Assembly: GCA_046296195.1 (NCBI GenBank)
Contig: JBKBLR010000022.1
Coordinates: forward strand, 1 to 45,779
DNA from: Amphiplicatus sp046296195
GTDB lineage: Bacteria; Pseudomonadota; Alphaproteobacteria; Caulobacterales; Parvularculaceae
Direction: 5' to 3'
Length of the DNA stretch: 45,779 nucleotides
This document shows, one piece after another, positions 38,516 to 45,619 of the stretch (within the stretch, counting starts at the first letter, position 1; every line of letters starts with the position of its first letter). The notes under the pieces are model-generated. The model was not told the DNA's origin. It saw only the letters and a program-made list of their open reading frames with translations, and did not search any database. The position numbers and the translations under genes are program-made.

Positions 38516-39060
38516 CGCGGCTTGCCTTCGTTCTTCCCGTCGCGGCTTTCGCGGCGCTGCTGGTCTGGTTTGCAGCAGGCCTTGAGCGCGACCCGGGCTA
38601 TCTCCCGTCGATGCTGATCGACCGTCCGGCGCCCGACTTCGACCTGCCGCCGATCGCCGGCCGCGAGCGGGGCTTCTCGACGGAAGATTTGAAGGGACGG
38701 GTGTCGATGGTGAACATCTTCGGCTCCTGGTGCGCCACTTGCGCGATCGAGCATCCGGTTCTGATGGAAATGGCGCGCGAAGGCGTCGCGCCGATTTACG
38801 GGTTGAACTGGAAGGACTAGCCAGGCGCCGGCGCCGCCTGGCGCGCCGCGCGCGGCGATCCTTATGCGGCGATCGGCGATGACGCCGACGGCCGCGTCGC
38901 GATCGACTTCGGCGTCACCGGCGCGCCGGAGACCTTCATCGTCGATGCGACGGGCCGCGTGCGCCACAAGCATGTCGGCGAAATCACGCGTGACGACTGG
39001 CGGCGCGTCCTGAAGCCGATGATCGAGGATCTCAAGAAAAATGCGCAGCCTGCTGATTAG
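38512..39060 (+). pseudogene. ccmG: CcmG thiol-disulfide oxidoreductase, split by an in-frame amber codon
   Basis: Membrane-anchored periplasmic thioredoxin that reduces apocytochrome c or CcmH. The frame is 182 residues long, normal for CcmG, but a TAG at 38818-38820 ends translation after residue 102. Before it: anchor helix (5-23), DRPAPDFDLPPI, and the active site GSWCATC. After it, in the same frame and without a shift: GDPYAAIGDDADGRVAID, GVTGAPETFIVDATGR with the cis-proline loop, KHVGEIT, ending at 39060. One base change (TAG to AAG, GAG or CAG) would restore it. The rest of the frame looks unaltered, so the break is very recent, an error, or read through. The ATG overlaps the ccmF stop. 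Confidence 0.85.
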
Positions 39061-39487
39061 CGCCCTCCTGCTCGCGGCGAGCGCGGCCGCCGCCATCGAG
39101 CCGGACGAGGTTCTCCCCGACCCCGCGCTCGAGGCGCGCGCCAGAGAGCTCAGCCGCGAGATTCGCTGCGTCGTCTGCCAGAGCGAGAGCATCGACGACT
39201 CAAACGCGCCCCTGGCGCGCGATCTGCGGATCCTCATTCGTGAGCGGATCAGCGCCGGCGACAGCGACAGCGAAGTCAGGGCTTTTCTGGTCGAGCGATA
39301 TGGCGATTTCGTGCTGCTGAAGCCGCGGATGCGCGGGAACACGCTTTTGCTTTGGTTCGCGCCCATCGGGGCGGCGCTGACGGCGGCGGGCGCCGCCGTT
39401 CTGTTCCTGCGCGGTAAGCGCAACGAGGGCCGCGCAGCGCCCCTCACGGCGGAAGAGCAGGCCGCGCTCGCAGCGCTCGACGAATGA
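39041..39487 (+). CDS. ccmH: Cytochrome c maturation protein CcmH
   Basis: Membrane-anchored periplasmic thioredoxin-like partner of CcmF, 148 residues. It has a signal sequence or anchor (to about 18), the family motif RCVVCQ (about 42-47) followed by SESIDDSNAPLARDLR, and a C-terminal helix (about 103-124). It starts 20 bp inside the end of the ccmG frame, as expected if that frame was once translated to 39060. It overlaps ccmI by ATGA. Confidence 0.95.
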   Translation: MRSLLISALLLAASAAAAIEPDEVLPDPALEARARELSREIRCVVCQSESIDDSNAPLARDLRILIRERISAGDSDSEVRAFLVERYGDFVLLKPRMRGNTLLLWFAPIGAALTAAGAAVLFLRGKRNEGRAAPLTAEEQAALAALDE

Positions 39488-40371
39488 GCATGACGATATT
39501 TCTGATTGCGGCGTCAGCAATCGCCGTTGCAGCGCTCGCCGCCATCGGCGCGCCGATGTTCCGCGCCGGCGCCGCCGATCCCCGACGCGATGAGACCGCC
39601 GCGATCCTGCGTGAACGCCTGGCCGGCATTGCGCGTGACCGCGAGGCCGGACTGATCGACGCCGAGGCGGCCGCCGACGCCGAGACCGAGGCGAAGCGTC
39701 AGGCGCTGGCGGCGGCCGCTCATGCGCCGGCGTCCCACCGATCTGCGCGCGTCTTGCGATTTGGCGCGCTTGCATTTCTAGGCGCGGCGCCGCTGGCGGC
39801 GGCGATGCTTTATCTCGCAATCGGCGCCCCGGCGCTCATCAATCCGCCGCCGGCTGGGGCGGCCCCGTCCGCCGAGGCGATCGCCGCGATGCCTGAAGAC
39901 GAGCGCCGGGCGATGATCGAAGCGATGGTGGCGGGCCTTTCGGCGCGTCTTGAGGCTGAACCCGGCGATGCTGACGGGTGGCGCATGCTCGCCCGGTCGC
40001 AGATGGTTCTCGGCCGCCCTGCCGACAGCGCGGCGAGCTATCGAAAATTGCTGGCGCTGGTGGAGGGCGATCTCGACGACTGGCGCAATTTTGCGACGGC
40101 GCTGGCGGCCGCCTCGCCTGATGATCAGTTCCCAGCCGCGCCTGAATTTCTCAGGGCGCTCGGCGAGATCGAGAAGAGGGCGCCGGACGACTTGATGGCC
40201 CTCTTTTACCGCGGCGGGGCTGCGCGCGAGGCCGGCGATCCCGCCGGCGCCGCCGCGCTGTGGCGGCGCCTGCTGGCGGCGATGCCGGCGGATGCGCCTG
40301 TGCGCGGAACCTTGGAAAGCCTGATCGCCGAGGCCGACGCCGCAGCCCTCTCGCAAGCTGTCCCGAAGTGA
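39484..40371 (+). CDS. ccmI: Cytochrome c maturation protein CcmI
   Basis: Apocytochrome c chaperone with an N-terminal membrane domain and a periplasmic TPR domain. The 295-residue protein has a first helix (4-22), a cytoplasmic coiled region with the DPRRDETAAILRERLAGIARD stretch cut short here to its core, a second helix (about 95-112), then TPR-like repeats with EPGDADGWRMLARSQMVLGR. Last gene of the plus-strand ccm run. Its ATG overlaps the ccmH stop. Confidence 0.92.
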   Translation: MSMTIFLIAASAIAVAALAAIGAPMFRAGAADPRRDETAAILRERLAGIARDREAGLIDAEAAADAETEAKRQALAAAAHAPASHRSARVLRFGALAFLGAAPLAAAMLYLAIGAPALINPPPAGAAPSAEAIAAMPEDERRAMIEAMVAGLSARLEAEPGDADGWRMLARSQMVLGRPADSAASYRKLLALVEGDLDDWRNFATALAAASPDDQFPAAPEFLRALGEIEKRAPDDLMALFYRGGAAREAGDPAGAAALWRRLLAAMPADAPVRGTLESLIAEADAAALSQAVPK

Positions 40372-40435
40372 TACGCTCCGGCGGGCGCAAGGCTTGCTCC
40401 GCTATCGGCGGACCGGGCCATTCCGAAGGTGCATC

Positions 40436-41383
40436 ATGAGGGTCATTTCTGCGTTTCTGGCGGCGTTCGCGGCGCTCGCCGCCGATCCGGCGCTCGCGGC
40501 GCGCTACAAGGCGGCGAAAGTCTCGTTTCAGGACATAACGGGCGACGTGACCGTGACGACGACGGGCGGCGAGGACGTCGATCTCAAGATCACGCAAGGA
40601 AAAGTCTACCGCCCGATCTCCGTGAGGATGGAGGGTGATACCCTCATCATCGCCGGCGAGCCGCAGGCGGATGCAGATTTCCGCGATTGCTGCAATGATC
40701 GCATTCGCCGCTCTGAAAGCCTTGTTCGCAACCGCGCGACCGCCGCGCCGGCGCCGAGCCCGGAGTCGATCTTCGCCGATTATCCCGTCATTGAAATCTC
40801 GATGCCGCGCAAGAACGACCTCTTTTTCGAGGACGCGCGCATCCGCCTGAAACTGGGGGCGCTCGACGGCCGGCTCATGCTCGACGCCTGCTATGTTTAC
40901 GGCGAAACGGAAACCCTCGGGTCCGCCACGATCGGCGTCATCGCCGGCAGCCGTCTCGCCCTCGGGGACGTTAAATCGATGCTGGAACTCGATGTTTCCG
41001 GCGACGCGGAAGTCTTTGGCGCCGCCGCCGCCATGGCTGACATCGACATCGCGGGCCCCGGCGGCGTCACGCTCGGCGCCATCGACGGCATGGTCGACAT
41101 TTCGATCGCCGGCTCCGGCGTGGCGCGCACGGGCCGCGTCGACGGGCCGATGACCGTCAGGATCGCGGGCTCCGGCGTCGCCATCGCGCAGGGCGGACGC
41201 GCGAACAAGTTCACGGCGACGATCGACGGCTCCGGCGAAGTCGTCGTCGAGGGCACCGCCGTCAATCCGGAACTGCGCCTTTACGGCTCGCCGATCGTCC
41301 GCCTTGGCGCGGTCGAGGGCCGCCTCAACCGCCATGGCGGGGGCGATGTCTATGTCGGCGGCAAACTGCTCGAGCGGCGGTGA
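40436..41383 (+). CDS. Secreted DUF2807/GIN-like beta-repeat protein
   Basis: Protein of 315 residues with a signal peptide ending near PALAARY. The second half is built of short strands with repeated glycine turns (VDISIAGSGVARTGRVDGP, MTVRIAGSGVAIAQGG, FTATIDGSGEVVVEGT), the pattern of the DUF2807 putative auto-transporter adhesin head (GIN) domain, a beta-helix. A cysteine pair (RDCCNDR) lies near residue 82. Probably periplasmic or surface-attached; role unknown. ATG at 40436 gives the signal peptide. It lies 64 bp after ccmI, so it may be read from the ccm transcript. Confidence 0.78.
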   Translation: MRVISAFLAAFAALAADPALAARYKAAKVSFQDITGDVTVTTTGGEDVDLKITQGKVYRPISVRMEGDTLIIAGEPQADADFRDCCNDRIRRSESLVRNRATAAPAPSPESIFADYPVIEISMPRKNDLFFEDARIRLKLGALDGRLMLDACYVYGETETLGSATIGVIAGSRLALGDVKSMLELDVSGDAEVFGAAAAMADIDIAGPGGVTLGAIDGMVDISIAGSGVARTGRVDGPMTVRIAGSGVAIAQGGRANKFTATIDGSGEVVVEGTAVNPELRLYGSPIVRLGAVEGRLNRHGGGDVYVGGKLLERR

Positions 41384-41533
41384 TCGAATAGCGGCCGGGG
41401 CGGCCTTTCACCGGCCTCAGGGCAGGGCTCCCGGCGATCGGGCTGGCGCTTTCGGGGAAGAGTCGGCGTTGAGCAACACCATGCTTGTGGGCCCCGTCGG
41501 CTGGCGAAGGAATTTCGCAATAAGGGGCCCTGA

Positions 41534-41551
41534 TGGTGACCAGCGTCACAG
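41534..41551. promoter_or_regulatory. CRP-like palindrome
   Basis: TGGTGA-CCAGCG-TCACAG contains the perfect GTGA-N6-TCAC core bound by CRP proteins. It lies 57 bp before the ATG of the 149-residue gene, in a 224-bp gap that otherwise shows nothing. A CRP-type regulator and a nucleotide cyclase are encoded within 3.5 kb. The binding protein is inferred. Confidence 0.5.
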
Positions 41552-41607
41552 CAAGGAGGCGATGAGCAACCGAGAGTCATGTCTGTTCCCAAGTCAGGAG
41601 TGGGCAT

Positions 41608-42057
41608 ATGGGCAAGATGAGCGCCGAGCTGTTCGCAGAACTTGCATCGATCGCGCATGTCCGGTCGACTCCCGGAAAGCCGGATAACGAACGAAGCAAC
41701 GCGCCGGGATTCACCGAAGGCGACATTCGTCAACTGGAGGGGTTCAAAGACGCCGTCTTCCAGGTTCTGATGCTGAGAGCGCGAAATCACTTGATATTGA
41801 CGAAGCAAGAACGCGATCCGCCCGTTTCAGAGTCCGAACTCATTGCGCTGACCGGCATCGAGATGGCTCTCGTCAACGCGTCAATTCACAAGGGCGGCGC
41901 ATTTAATGCCGGCGGCGTCAAGTTCATGATCATTCCGCCGCGCCCCGCCGCAGGCCTGCTCGACACTGCGGACATCGACCAGATACTGGCGCGTTTCGGC
42001 AAGGACATCGTTCTCGCCTGCAAGCAAAACCAGTTCTCAGTCAGCTTGAACGAATAG
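41608..42057 (+). CDS. Unknown 149-residue protein
   Basis: Not recognised. Soluble, no signal peptide or membrane helix. It has a polar first third, a helical middle (LEGFKDAVFQVLMLRARNHL) and a more hydrophobic end with VKFMIIPPRP. AGGAG lies before the ATG at a good distance, and codon use matches a real gene. A CRP-like palindrome sits 57 bp upstream. Its 3' end overlaps the convergent cyclase gene by 21 bp. No function is proposed beyond possible cyclic-nucleotide-dependent expression. Confidence 0.72.
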   Translation: MGKMSAELFAELASIAHVRSTPGKPDNERSNAPGFTEGDIRQLEGFKDAVFQVLMLRARNHLILTKQERDPPVSESELIALTGIEMALVNASIHKGGAFNAGGVKFMIIPPRPAAGLLDTADIDQILARFGKDIVLACKQNQFSVSLNE

Positions 42058-43863
42058 CCGCGAACATCGGATTGAGGCGATTTCCGCCCGGGTTTTCGGG
42101 CCGACGGTCGACTCGATGGATCTTAGCGCGGCTGCTTCGCCGAGATAATCGCAGGCGCGATCGGCATCGCCCTTGCTGCTTGCCGCCTTCGCCATTCCTA
42201 TGAGATTGAGGAACCGCCCGTCCAGAATGCCCTTTGACGTCGCAATTAGAACGCCTTCCCGGAAATGCGTTTCCGCCAGGCTGATATCGCCCATGGCGAG
42301 ATAGGCGTCTCCGAGAAAATATGACGCGTCGACGACGCCGGTGGCGCTTTGAAGTGTGCGTTCCAGAGAAAGCTGGTTGTTGAAATAGTGGACGGCGGTT
42401 TTGAAGCGGCCGTCGGCGGCTTCGATCTGGCCCATTATGTTGAGGGCGCGAGCGAGTTCGCTGTTGAGGCCCAACGCCCGTTGGGTCGCCATTGCCGCGA
42501 TCAGTTGGGCTTTCGCTTCATCGCGGCGCCCTAATGAGAAAAAGGCGAGCCCGAGCAGCGTCCGCGCTCGCGCATTCGTTGAAGAGTGGCGAGGATCGTC
42601 GCCGGGAAGGATGGCGGACGACAGTTTCGATACGGCGTCTTCCAACTTGTAGGCATGAAGGTCGAGCGCTGCGAAATCAATCGCCAACTCTGCTGCTGAT
42701 CGCCGGTCTGGAGCGCCGATCGCCTCGGCCGTCTGGAATCGCGCGCGCGCGCTCCCAAGCTTGTCCTGTTGGACGTAAGCGCGGCCAAGACGGACATTGG
42801 CGTCGAAGTCATTCGGGCTGATGCGAACGATTTCCTCATAGGCGGCGATCGATCGGCTCGGGTCCCGCTCCGAAGACAACGCGCCGATCTGATGCAGGGT
42901 CTCCATTCTGGCTTGATCGCTGAGATTGGCGGACCTCAGGGTCCGCTCAAGAAAATCGAGGCTCCGGTCGATGTCGCCGCTTTGAACCAGAGCCGAAATC
43001 GCCTGATCGGCGCTGATGTTTGACGAAGCGAGGTCGCCGAGGACGCGCAACAGGTAACGATCGTCGAGATCAGGCGTTCGGACGCGCCCGGCGCCGCCAA
43101 GAGCGAGGGGCTGGCCGGCGTCATCCGCCTTCTCGAGAGAGGCCGCGCCGATGGCCGGCGTCGACCTTTGAAGCGGTTTTGCATCGACCAGCACAGCGAA
43201 CAAATTGGTGCTCGCCACGAGCGCGAGCGCAATGCCGGCGGCGCCCGCCCATCCAAGCCTTTCGCGCAACCGCTTAAGCCGCCGGAACGCCAGGCCGCGC
43301 GGCAACGACACGGCGGCCCGCGAAAGATCGAAGGCCATGACGGGTTCTTCGATGTTTCGAAGCGTCAGGGGACCGCGCCGCTCAAATCTTGCGCCGATGT
43401 CTTCGCGGATGAGGTTCACCGTGCTCTGGGAGGCGAGGACCCCGTTGGGGTCCGCCGATGATTGCAGACGCGCGGCGATGTTGACGCCGTGTCCGAGGAG
43501 ATCGCCGTTCGGCTGCTCGACGACATCGCCCGAATGAACCCCGGCGCGCACTTTCGCGCCGGCGCCTGATGGCGAGATCGCATCGCGCGCCTTAATGTCG
43601 GCGACGAAATCGAGAGCGGCGAGCACGCCGTCCGCGGCGCTTGGAAACTCGGCGAGAAAGCCGTCGCCGGCGGCGTGAAAAACCCGTCCGCGGCGGCGCA
43701 CCGCGGCTTGTTCGAACGCGGCGCGCACAAGATGAACGGTCCTGATCGCCGCGCTTTCGTTGACTTCCGCCAGCCGGGAATAGCCGCAGATATCAGCGGC
43801 GACGACCGTCGTCAGCCGGCGACTCAGCTCTGTCGAACTCCCACCCAAGGCGGTTCCCGCCAC
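42037..43863 (-). CDS. Class III adenylate/guanylate cyclase with TPR domain
   Basis: Predicted cyclic-nucleotide synthase of 608 residues. The N-terminal catalytic domain (about 15-180) has VVAADICGYSRL with metal Asp24, AAGDGFLAEF with Asp67, and GHGVNIAARL with the Asn and Arg expected for catalysis. One membrane helix (about 205-227) follows, then about 350 residues of TPR-like helical repeats, which would lie on the other side of the membrane and may sense a partner. Nucleotide specificity was not determined. GTG at 43863 is chosen because GGGGGAG lies 6 bases before it; an ATG at 43941 and longer frames have weaker sites. It converges with the 149-residue gene. Confidence 0.87.
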   Translation of the reverse strand: MAGTALGGSSTELSRRLTTVVAADICGYSRLAEVNESAAIRTVHLVRAAFEQAAVRRRGRVFHAAGDGFLAEFPSAADGVLAALDFVADIKARDAISPSGAGAKVRAGVHSGDVVEQPNGDLLGHGVNIAARLQSSADPNGVLASQSTVNLIREDIGARFERRGPLTLRNIEEPVMAFDLSRAAVSLPRGLAFRRLKRLRERLGWAGAAGIALALVASTNLFAVLVDAKPLQRSTPAIGAASLEKADDAGQPLALGGAGRVRTPDLDDRYLLRVLGDLASSNISADQAISALVQSGDIDRSLDFLERTLRSANLSDQARMETLHQIGALSSERDPSRSIAAYEEIVRISPNDFDANVRLGRAYVQQDKLGSARARFQTAEAIGAPDRRSAAELAIDFAALDLHAYKLEDAVSKLSSAILPGDDPRHSSTNARARTLLGLAFFSLGRRDEAKAQLIAAMATQRALGLNSELARALNIMGQIEAADGRFKTAVHYFNNQLSLERTLQSATGVVDASYFLGDAYLAMGDISLAETHFREGVLIATSKGILDGRFLNLIGMAKAASSKGDADRACDYLGEAAALRSIESTVGPKTRAEIASIRCSRLFVQAD

Positions 43864-44053
43864 GATGGTCTCCCCCGCATGCTGGTGGGACCCTACAGCT
43901 TGGAACGGGCCGGTTGAAGGGGGACTCAACCAGCGAGGCATCGCTTGCAGAGAAGCAAACGATTTCGGCGCTGTTACTGATGTTACAGTATCGCAGCGAC
44001 TATCGAGGGCAGTCTGTCGTCGAATGAGATCGGCGACCAGAGCAAAGCAGTCG

Positions 44054-44350
44054 ATGCGCCTCTCGCCCAAAGCTGAGCTTCGGTGCGCCGCTGCGTTCGG
44101 GGCTGTCGCGACCTTGTGCGTAGACGCCCTCGTGAACGGCGCCTCGTCCGGGGCCGGCAAGCTTGGCGCCATCTTCTCGATGATTGAGGTTCCGCCAATC
44201 TGGGCGTGGCCGGTTTTGGCGGTCGCCGGCACGGCAAGCGTGGCGATCATGCGCCCGTTGACGCCCCGCGGCGCGTTTGTGGCGGCCGTTGGCGCGACCG
44301 CTCTTTTGAGCCTGTTGGCGCCGCCGGTTTCAGTCGAAGGTCTGGCCTGA
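44054..44350 (+). CDS. Small three-helix membrane protein
   Basis: 98-residue ORF with three hydrophobic stretches (about 12-30, 47-66, 73-92) and a basic N-terminus. Not recognised. It sits between the cyclase (divergent) and the CRP-type regulator (convergent, 21-bp overlap of 3' ends). The ribosome site is weak and an in-frame ATG at 44024 is an alternative start. The hydrophobic pattern and the fit between neighbours support a gene, but a chance ORF is possible. Confidence 0.5.
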   Translation: MRLSPKAELRCAAAFGAVATLCVDALVNGASSGAGKLGAIFSMIEVPPIWAWPVLAVAGTASVAIMRPLTPRGAFVAAVGATALLSLLAPPVSVEGLA

Positions 44351-45019
44351 AAACCGCTGCAGGCTGCGGCGGTTGATCACATCAATCCGGCCGCGCCCCA
44401 GGCGGATCGCGCCGGCGGCCTGCATCGCCTGAAGGTGACCGTTCACTTTTTCCCGGGAGGCGGCGATCCGCGCGGCGAGCTCGGTCTGAGTGATCTGAAG
44501 CGACGGCCTGTCGCCGTCCTGGCCGGCGGCGAGCGCATCAAGCAAGCCGGCGACGCGGTTTCGCAGCGAGTGAAAGGTAAGGCCGGTGATCTGGGCGTTT
44601 GTCCGGCGAAGTTTGCCTGCGAGCTCGGAGGCGATCGCCAGCGCGAATTCAGGATGGCTGCGAATAAGCGCGAGGAACGCGCTGGCCTTGATGCTCAGCA
44701 GAGTGGTTGGCGCTGTCGCACGGGCGCCGACCGAACGGGGCTGGCCATCGAGGGCGCCGAGCTCGCCGAATACGCCGCCGGCGCCCACCGCCGCGACGCA
44801 AACGCTCTTCCCGTCGGCTCCGTCGATCTCCATGGCGACTTCGCCGCCCAGCACCAGATAAACCGCGCTCGCCGGATCCCCGGCGGCGAAAAGGATCTCA
44901 TCCTTGGCCAGGATGACCCGCGGCGAGGCGGCAAGGTCGGCCCGGGCGCTCGATGGCAGGGAGCTGAAGAGCGCGGCGCTCACCAGCAATCGCTCGGCGA
45001 CGTCGACATCCTTGGTCAT
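44330..45019 (-). CDS. CRP/FNR-family regulator, cyclic-nucleotide type
   Basis: Regulator of 229 residues: a cyclic-nucleotide-binding domain (about 15-130), dimer helix, and winged HTH (about 175-225). The phosphate-binding cassette reads FGELGALDGQPRS, with Gly85, Glu86, Arg95 and Ser96 matching the cAMP contacts of E. coli CRP, so nucleotide binding is likely. The recognition helix has SREKVNGHL, keeping the Arg-Glu pair that contacts GTGA half-sites. There is no FNR-type cysteine cluster. ATG at 45019 has AGGGAG 5 bases before it; an upstream ATG is less likely. A nucleotide cyclase is encoded nearby on the same strand. Confidence 0.9.
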   Translation of the reverse strand: MTKDVDVAERLLVSAALFSSLPSSARADLAASPRVILAKDEILFAAGDPASAVYLVLGGEVAMEIDGADGKSVCVAAVGAGGVFGELGALDGQPRSVGARATAPTTLLSIKASAFLALIRSHPEFALAIASELAGKLRRTNAQITGLTFHSLRNRVAGLLDALAAGQDGDRPSLQITQTELAARIAASREKVNGHLQAMQAAGAIRLGRGRIDVINRRSLQRFSGQTFD

Positions 45020-45075
45020 CGCGCTCCCTGGGGAATTCCTGACGGGCAATCATAGGATTCCTTTGGGGCCCGCCC

Positions 45076-45091
45076 CGTAACCAAAGTTACG
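45076..45091. promoter_or_regulatory. Palindrome upstream of the CRP-type gene
   Basis: CGTAAC-CAAA-GTTACG is a perfect inverted repeat with 6-bp arms and a 4-bp centre, the size of a CRP/FNR-family site. On the minus strand a TATGAT (45049-45054) could be the -10 box of the regulator gene; the palindrome centre would then lie near -41, the class II activator position. Autoregulation or control by another family member is inferred. Confidence 0.4.
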
Positions 45092-45285
45092 CAAGGGACC
45101 GCGCGCCGGACAATGGCTCCCCTTTGTGCGTACGTATCGAACGCAATGCCGGGCGCCGAGCGCTGAATTCCGGGCGATTTTGTTGGAGATGAGTGGGCTA
45201 TAAGCTGCCGTTTGTGCTCCCTCGCCGTTAGCCTTTCCTGACTGGGCTTGGTTGGCAGAGTTAGAAAAAGCGGAAAGCGGTAATA

Positions 45286-45299
45286 TTCCCGAACGGGAA
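45286..45299. promoter_or_regulatory. hipBA operator 1
   Basis: TTCCCG-AA-CGGGAA, an inverted repeat with perfect 6-bp arms. It is the most distal of three related sites before hipB and lies 71 bp upstream of the proposed -35 box. Likely bound by HipB, whose family represses its own operon. Confidence 0.65.
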
Positions 45300-45334
45300 C
45301 AATTCTCCATTCTTGGTCGCGTCAACCAATTAAG

Positions 45335-45348
45335 TTCCCTTTCGGGAA
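45335..45348. promoter_or_regulatory. hipBA operator 2
   Basis: TTCCC-TTTC-GGGAA, the same repeat with one changed inner pair. It starts 49 bp after operator 1 and ends 8 bp before the -35 box. Confidence 0.65.
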
Positions 45349-45356
45349 TAATTTCG

Positions 45357-45385
45357 TTGATTTCCTATTCTGTAGGCCATATATT
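45357..45385 (+). promoter_or_regulatory. hipBA promoter
   Basis: TTGATT (45357-45362), a 17-bp spacer and TATATT (45380-45385). Transcription would begin near 45392, about 12 bases before the hipB ATG, so the mRNA is nearly leaderless and no ribosome site is visible. Operator 3 overlaps the -10 box and start point. Confidence 0.75.
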
Positions 45386-45397
45386 CCCGTTCGGGAT
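45384..45397. promoter_or_regulatory. hipBA operator 3
   Basis: TTCCCG-TT-CGGGAT, starting 49 bp after operator 2. It covers the end of the -10 box and the likely start point, so binding would block the promoter directly. Confidence 0.7.
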
Positions 45398-45403
45398 TAT
45401 CTT

Positions 45404-45619
45404 ATGACACCTCAGGAAATCGGCTCGAAGATACGCGAACTCCGCAAGCGCCAGGGCTTGCGTCAGGACCAGCTCGCCGGCGCCGCCGGCGTCGGCCTGC
45501 GGTTCCTCATCGAATTGGAGGCCGGCAAAGAGACCGCGCAACTCGGCAAGACGCTGGCGGTTTTGAACGCTCTCGGCTGCAGGATCGCGCTTTTCAGTCC
45601 TGACGAGGACGGCAGATGA
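45404..45619 (+). CDS. hipB: HipB-type antitoxin
   Basis: Small DNA-binding antitoxin of 71 residues. It is an Xre-type helix-turn-helix (about 6-60) with IRELRKRQGLRQDQLAGAAG and GLRFLIELEAGKETAQLGKT, then a short tail with ALGCRIALFSP that in HipB proteins forms a beta strand at the dimer interface. It binds HipA and represses the operon; three inverted repeats lie upstream. Its stop overlaps the hipA start as ATGA. The start near the transcription start suggests nearly leaderless translation. Confidence 0.92.
   Translation: MTPQEIGSKIRELRKRQGLRQDQLAGAAGVGLRFLIELEAGKETAQLGKTLAVLNALGCRIALFSPDEDGR

Noticed and set aside
38818..38820. Genome-wide amber recoding as the cause of in-frame TAG codons
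   Set aside because: rpsB, tsf, dxr, the MFS gene, the lipoprotein gene and the 149-residue gene all end in TAG at their expected ends.
41384..41607. Second gene or hairpin terminator in the 224-bp gap after the DUF2807-like gene
   Set aside because: No frame with a start and ribosome site was found apart from the 149-residue gene, and the short GGCCGG/CCGGCC repeat has a long loop and no T tract. Only the CRP-like site is kept.
45050..45325. Minus-strand 91-residue ORF between the CRP gene and hipB
   Set aside because: Runs through the palindrome and operator 1, has no ribosome site and no recognisable protein pattern.
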